This document shows positions 59,193 through 64,000 of a DNA stretch of 64,000 bases, piece after piece. The notes under the pieces were generated by a model. That model had not been told where the DNA came from. It was given only the letters and a program-made list of their open reading frames with translations, and searched no databases. Every line of letters starts with the position of its first letter. Positions within the stretch are counted from its first letter, which is position 1. Source of the stretch: Uranotaenia lowii (lineage: Eukaryota; Arthropoda; Insecta; Diptera; Culicidae); NCBI RefSeq assembly GCF_029784155.1, contig NC_073692.1:18912126-18976125 (forward strand). Reading direction: 5' to 3'. A program made the translations under genes and the position numbers.

Positions 59193-60752
59193 AGTCCACG
59201 TGGTATGCAGCCGCCTTGTAGCCCTCCAGGATTACCATTGACTTCGAAGAGCCCAACGATGGAGTCAGCAAACCGTAGCATAGTGGTGGAATCGGAAGTG
59301 GACCAGAAGCCGGCGATTAAAATGCAGCGAACCGGCGGTGGTGCGTTGAAGTTTTCTATTGCCAATATTATGGGAAGAAGCGAGCAGGAGGAGGATGAAG
59401 ATAGTGAACCGATTGTGGATGATGAGCCGGAGTTGAAGAGGAAACCTCAGTCGACGAGTCCTCCGTCGACGGCGTCGAGTCCCGGTTATGAGACAGGATC
59501 CGGAATGAACGCCTATGATTCGGCATTCAAGAAGTATGTTCCTAGCTCGATGCATCAGTTTGTTGCCAATCGTCACCAGGATCTATTGAGTCAGTATCCT
59601 TTGCTGTACTATCCTGGTCAGCTGATGTGTGCCGCAGCTGCCGCTCAGTACGCTGCGTTGACGCAACATCCGGTTTCTTTACTAAGTGCCGCCGCAAGTG
59701 GTAGCAACGCATCGGGCCTGCATCACTATGTTCCGACGGGAAGTGCGTTGAGAAATCTTGAAGCTTCGGCTTTGTCCCCGCCATCATCACATCCTGTGAA
59801 TCCACCTCATCAGCATCATCATCATCACCATCACCATCATCATCAGCATTCCAACAAGAAGTCTAGTTTAAATATTTCATCATCGTCTTCATCGTCCAAC
59901 GAATTGAACAGTTCAACCAATTCTACTGGTTCTACGAATCCGGCGGCAGATGGCAAACAGAAGACGTTTGCCTGTCCAGAATGCGGGAAGGTGTTCAATG
60001 CCCACTACAATCTGACCCGGCACATGCCAGTCCACACCGGAGCCCGCCCATTCATCTGTAAGATTTGTGGCAAAGGATTCCGCCAGGCGTCCACCCTCTG
60101 CCGGCACAAAATCATCCACACCTCGGAGAAACCACACAAATGCCAAACGTGTGGGAAAGCCTTCAACCGATCGTCCACCCTCAACACCCACACCCGGATC
60201 CACAACGGATTCAAGCCCTACGTCTGTGAGTATTGTGGCAAAGGTTTCCATCAGAAGGGAAACTACAAGAATCACCGTCTCACGCATAGTGGCAACAAAG
60301 CTTACAAATGCAGCATTTGCAACAAGGCGTTTCACCAGATCTACAATCTTACCTTTCACATGCATACCCATAACGATAAGAAACCCTTTACCTGCAAAAT
60401 CTGCGCCAAAGGATTCTGCCGCAACTTCGACCTCAAGAAGCACATGCGAAAGTTGCACGACGTCAGTGTTAGCTCCAGTCTAAAGCGTCAACAGCAACAA
60501 CAATCCCGCTCTCAACAACCAGCCCCGCCTCAAAGTCCCTCCAGTAATCCATGGACTTCACCAAGCACATCGGCCACCAGCTCCCTAGCAGCCCTATCTG
60601 GCTCTCCGCTTTCAACCCTCTCAAATCTCCATCATTCGGCCGTGGCCGCAGCGGCCCTCCGATCCGGAGACTACAGCAGCCCCTTTCTGATGCCCACTTC
60701 CGGACGAGGATCTTCTCGGCTGGACGCTCCCTTCATCGGCAAAGTATTCTGA
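59193..60752 (+). CDS. erm: Fezf/earmuff-like C2H2 zinc-finger transcription factor, main exon
   Basis: Fezf proteins (earmuff in Drosophila) are nuclear repressors that pattern the anterior brain and restrict neural progenitors. With the first exon the protein has 523 residues. An eh1 motif, LKFSIANIM, at about 56-64 is where Groucho/TLE binds. Then come an acidic patch, a histidine run at about 211-224 and a serine-rich stretch. Six C2H2 fingers follow without a break from about 265 to 430: [95 protein letters not shown] and [19 protein letters not shown]. Six adjacent fingers plus an N-terminal eh1 is the Fezf plan. The tail is Gln/Ser/Pro-rich, ending DAPFIGKVF at TGA. The stop is followed by C and an open extension. 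Confidence 0.93.
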   Translation, partial: SPRGMQPPCSPPGLPLTSKSPTMESANRSIVVESEVDQKPAIKMQRTGGGALKFSIANIMGRSEQEEDEDSEPIVDDEPELKRKPQSTSPPSTASSPGYETGSGMNAYDSAFKKYVPSSMHQFVANRHQDLLSQYPLLYYPGQLMCAAAAAQYAALTQHPVSLLSAAASGSNASGLHHYVPTGSALRNLEASALSPPSSHPVNPPHQHHHHHHHHHHQHSNKKSSLNISSSSSSSNELNSSTNSTGSTNPAADGKQKTFACPECGKVFNAHYNLTRHMPVHTGARPFICKICGKGFRQASTLCRHKIIHTSEKPHKCQTCGKAFNRSSTLNTHTRIHNGFKPYVCEYCGKGFHQKGNYKNHRLTHSGNKAYKCSICNKAFHQIYNLTFHMHTHNDKKPFTCKICAKGFCRNFDLKKHMRKLHDVSVSSSLKRQQQQQSRSQQPAPPQSPSSNPWTSPSTSATSSLAALSGSPLSTLSNLHHSAVAAAALRSGDYSSPFLMPTSGRGSSRLDAPFIGKVF

Positions 60753-60911
60753 CAAAAGTACCAGCAGCACTATTTCAGCCAATATCAAAATTCGCCCAAC
60801 GGAACCAACGCCGATTCCCCGACGGCACCAGCTGCCACATTTCTCCAACAGCAACAACAACAGCAGGAACATCAATTGACCAGTCTGACCAAGAGCATAC
60901 TGATTAATTAA
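60753..60911 (+). other. In-frame 52-codon extension after the Fezf-like TGA (possible readthrough)
   Basis: Directly after TGA the same frame reads QKYQQHYFSQYQNSPNGTN, then a Gln run and LTSLTKSILIN before TAA at 60909-60911. TGA-C is the leakiest stop context known in animals, and the Gln/Ser/Pro-rich composition resembles the annotated tail. Against it, another frame is also open over 60551-60907, so openness alone is weak evidence. A Trp-to-stop mutation (TGG to TGA) or a base error would give the same picture. Confidence 0.4.
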
Positions 60912-61578
60912 CCACTTTTACGTTACCTGTAACCTGCGTTAAAACGGGACCAAACTGCGGCAGAACCAAGACGGATACACTCTTCCGACTTTTCCCCCAC
61001 ATACCGGGGACAAGTTCCAAGGAAAGAGATGTTAACGTCACACAGCAAGGCGTTAGAACCAACCAACCAGTGCAATACTTTCGGAATACCTACCTGCCTA
61101 ACTAAGGTTAGAAAGCAAAAAGCAAATCTTAAATCGAAGAAGCAGAGCTTTCTTGAGAGCCAGTGATTTGAATGAGTGATTAAAAGCGAACAAGGCGAAC
61201 CCCCTTTCCCCAAGGAGAATCAATTAACAGAGCGCGCAGTGATTTTTTTCCCATTTTTTTTAATCTTTTCAATCGAACCAGTAGATCTCGCTGTGAATTA
61301 ATTACGTTGTAAGCTAAGTAGATGTTTTTTCTCTCTACGGTAAGAGTAAAGAAATAACTATAGAACATGATGATGATGCTGAATGTACCTATCAAGTAGA
61401 GATGCACACGTGACACACGACCACAAACGAAAAAAAAATCACGCGTGTACAAGCAGCGAAGAGAAGGACATGAGAACGAATTTATATGTACAATAGTGAA
61501 AATAGAACGTATAGGATATATTATAAGAGATTAAGTGTAATAGAATGTTTCAAATTTATGATGATTCAAACAAACGAA

Positions 61579-61584
61579 AATAAA
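61579..61584 (+). terminator. Poly(A) signal AATAAA of the Fezf-like gene
   Basis: First clear AATAAA after the stop, about 0.83 kb downstream. The 3' UTR between is unique-looking and free of transposon relics. Confidence 0.45.
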
Positions 61585-61734
61585 TTCCAGTTAAAAATAT
61601 GTCAAGAGACTTGCTTAATCCGAAAAATGACCATTCACAGTAAAATTGACAAAAAATGACCAATTGGGGAGAAGCAGACTTTATGCGCCTTTTAAGCAGA
61701 ATACTGATTTTATCAAATATTTCATCGAATCGAA

Positions 61735-61960
61735 TATGTCTATAAAAACTATAAAGACATGAGCAGGCATCTGTTTTCTATACATTGGAGCAATTTTTAA
61801 GTTAAATTCTCCTTCAGTTTTCGAGAAAACGATTTTGTTTTGGGCAAACTATCTGTTTTTCTGGTAATATTTCTATATAATTTCATTGAAAATGCTAGGA
61901 ACTGAAAACTTTTATACGACACAGTCGAAGTTTTATAAAAATCTATGTGTTTTATAATTT
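61735..61960 (+). repeat. Dispersed repeat, copy 2 (copy 1 at 27440-27720)
   Basis: Carries ATCTGTTTTCTATACATTGG, CAGTTTTCGAGAAAACGATT and TTTTCTGGTAATATTTC in the order of copy 1. Non-coding. Confidence 0.55.
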
Positions 61961-62271
61961 TATGAAACTAAACAAATGATGAGGTTATTATTATGGAAGC
62001 AATTCATTCATAAAAACCAATCTCCTTTGAGATCTTCAATTCTCTCTTTAGATGTTAATTAGAGCTTAGATTCGAAGTTTCAATGATAAAAATCATATAT
62101 TTATTCTATTTGACCTGTTATTTTGGGATAGAGGCATTTTACAAATATGAGGGGGGCATACGAAAAGACTCTCTTATTCCACTTTCTTATCCATATAAAA
62201 CCTTCATAACAGCTGAAATTTGTTTAACTTTTAAAGTTCATTCGAATAGGAAACAAAAAACACTCAATTAC

Positions 62272-62722
62272 TTGCATGGTTGTTCCGTACTGTTTTGGCC
62301 GGATTTGGCATCTTGCCATTACGGTAAAAAGGCCATGGAGTGGTACGCCGCCAACAACGTGCAGGTGGTTGGTTCCCAAGGACAAGAACCCTCCCAACAC
62401 GCCAGAGCTCTGCCCAATTGAGAAATACTGGGCTATTGTCAAGCGGAACCTAAAGAAGACCAAAAAAACTGCTAAGGACGAGCAGCAGTTCAAGGCAAAC
62501 TGGCAAACTGGAAGAAGGTGGACAAGGTGGCTGTAAAAAATCTGGGGTTAAACGTAAGGCCCGGCAATTCGGATTTGGAAAAGCGGAAGCCTAACTGAAT
62601 ATTTTTCCTGAATATTATATTAATTAAACTTGAAAAAGAAATTTAATTTGATTTTTTTAAATAAACGATTTCACCGATTTACACGCGTTTTCCCTTGACC
62701 AAATTTTGACCGTATCACCCTT
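62272..62722 (+). mobile_element. DD37E mariner, 5'-deleted second copy
   Basis: Starts inside the transposase (CSVLFWPDLASCHYGKKAME) and keeps the second Asp but not the first. A one-base shift near 62370 moves KDKNPPNTPELCPIEKYWAI to another frame, where PIEKYW keeps the catalytic Glu and matches RSIEKYW of the other copy. It ends with the C-terminus (stop near 62592) and the right inverted end TTGACCGTATCACCCTT at 62722, followed by TA. The left half is absent. Non-functional. Confidence 0.88.
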
Positions 62723-62929
62723 TATTACCCCCAACATGCATTGATTAGATAAGTTGTCTTATCAGTCACAGGAACACTTTCGCATAATATGTAGTAACCG
62801 CCATTAGCAGTAGGGAAACATGGTTGTACTCAAAATAGTAAAAAAAAATTTATTATGAATAACAAAGATAACATTTTTTTTTTGGAAAAGTTGAAACATT
62901 ATTCAAACTTTTCTTCAACTTTATTCGGG

Positions 62930-64000
62930 TGAACTTTGACTATTTAATCACATGTTGGTCGTTTTATGCAAATGTTTTGGAAAGTTATTCTTAAAATAAA
63001 CTTTGGAATAAACCAATTTCGGTAAAGGTTCAGAGGGTGGTTTGGTGGCGGTTGGTGATAGGGTTTTAAATTTGATAGGAATTCTTTCTTCCCTGATTGT
63101 CGAAGGGAGTAAATTATAAAGATGTTTGCCATGGTAAGGAACGTTTTCCGTCACATTTCACTGTTTGGTCAGCTTATTGATAACGTTGCTGAGTTACGCA
63201 GCATGGTTAAGTTGCTCGTTGTGATGAGACAATTGATCATTCAAATGAGAGTGTATTATTGACAACGCCTGACACTCTCTAAGAGCCTGGTAATGTCGAG
63301 TTAACAGTCTACAGGCGGTTGTATACGGCCTTGAGACAACGGTTCTGAGCAGTTTGTAGTTTTTTTTCATATGGGTATTAGCTACTGTACCCCTGGTTCC
63401 CCTGTAGTTTTGACTGTACAAACGCTTAGTATAACAAAGCTAAGGCCGATGACAAAGTGAGAGCGAATTCTCGAACGCGATCAATGCGAACTGAAGCGGC
63501 AGAACAAATTGATTCCTACACATCTAGACCGGGTTATGTAAAGTTGTTTACCTTTTCGATTGGTACTGAATCTACTATACGATCGCCATACATTTGTTCT
63601 GGTCTTCTGAGTGTGGAAAAAATCAAAATGTGTTATGATTTCGTAAGATTCAATGATAGTAGATTTACATCGAAGTAAACTTCTAAGAAATTCCATGCCA
63701 ACGCGCATACTTCCGATTATTGCGGTGGAACCATTCCCGGTGTAGAACAAAGATGTGTCATCTGCAAAAAGACGCGGTTTTCCGTTCAAATTCAGATTTT
63801 GCAGATCGTTCACATATGTCAGAAAAAGAAGGGGTCCAATATTGCATCCTCATGGTACCCCCACTTTTAACGCTCGATCTCTGCTACGTTATCCATTTAT
63901 TTATGGACACAACTTGACCACTGCTAGTAAGGAAGCTTCTATTAAGCTCGAGAGCTTTACATCGTGTCACCTCTTGTCCGGTTGTTGGTTCCAGGAAAGT
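62930..64000 (-). pseudogene. Non-LTR retrotransposon fragment, minus strand, cut by the window end
   Basis: Near 63860-63790 the minus strand reads GVP-stop-GCNIGPLLFLTYVND, the RT core with a TGA where a Gln or Arg codon stood, then KPRLFADDTSLFY (about 63775-63737), the catalytic FADD box. Further 3' are RPYTTACRLLTRHYQALREC (about 63330-63270) and VPYHGKHLYNLLPSTIREER (about 63140-63080), the usual C-terminal region of this type. Frames change between blocks. It is a third, different non-LTR family from those at 29694 and 51507. Confidence 0.85.

Noticed and set aside
59913..60458. 181-residue minus-strand frame across the zinc fingers
   Set aside because: Shadow of the finger codons; no family of its own.
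60551..60907. 118-residue plus-strand frame overlapping the Fezf-like tail and stop
   Set aside because: Out of frame with the fingers, basic random composition. Kept in mind only because it weakens the readthrough argument.
62083..62421. A new gene of 112 residues at 62083
   Set aside because: Its C-terminal half is the mariner transposase fragment; the N-terminal half is unrelated AT-rich flank.

Overview
The window looks like a piece of an insect nuclear genome, most likely a mosquito-like dipteran. It is AT-rich, has spliced genes with GT..AG introns and AATAAA signals, and is dominated by transposable elements and simple repeats. It holds a 500-base assembly gap (15840-16339). The species cannot be fixed from sequence alone. 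The dipteran reading rests on a Fezf/earmuff-type zinc-finger gene, an insect-style GILT thiol reductase, a DD37E mariner of the kind known from mosquitoes, copia and non-LTR retrotransposons, and tRNA-headed SINE-like repeats.

Only two host genes are well supported. A GILT-like gene lies on the minus strand at 2978-3716 (its last two exons; the signal-peptide exon was not found). A Fezf/earmuff-like transcription factor lies on the plus strand: a 4-codon first coding exon at 54489-54500, an intron of about 4.7 kb, and one large exon (59193-60752) with an eh1 Groucho-binding motif and six C2H2 fingers. Its TGA stop is followed by C and by 52 further in-frame sense codons, so readthrough is possible. 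A third, weaker candidate is a small spliced transcript (14358-14628, 70 residues) with a poly(A) signal.

Layout: 223-1179 is a MITE-like element. 2978-3716 is GILT. 4230-5030 holds a tRNA-like remnant and a two-copy tandem duplication. 5100-7830 is a decayed copia element on the minus strand. 11636-12630 is a foldback element. 14150-14660 is the small spliced candidate. 18380-23700 and 35588-37475 are very large 9-bp arrays (TGACAAAAA), the first with a head-to-head inversion. 25560-29690 is old repeat debris. 29694-32240 is a broken non-LTR retrotransposon, 32574-33862 a broken DD37E mariner and 33903-34377 a hAT-like MITE. 41455-42500 is a ~160-bp satellite. 44630-49430 carries several inverted-repeat elements and a SINE-like repeat. 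49441-51499 is a candidate DNA transposon with long inverted ends, a perfect 48-bp palindrome and a decayed acidic/basic protein gene, itself interrupted by a second copy of the hAT-like MITE. 51507-52440 is a second non-LTR tail. 52480-60911 is the Fezf-like gene, with intronic MITEs. 62270-64000 holds a truncated second copy of the mariner and a third non-LTR fragment.

The most interesting item is the 49441-51499 element, which combines ~28-bp inverted ends, repeated subterminal end-like motifs and an unfamiliar protein remnant. The possible stop-codon readthrough of the Fezf-like gene comes next. The genes do not form a pathway; this is mostly a record of nested insertions around two unrelated host genes.
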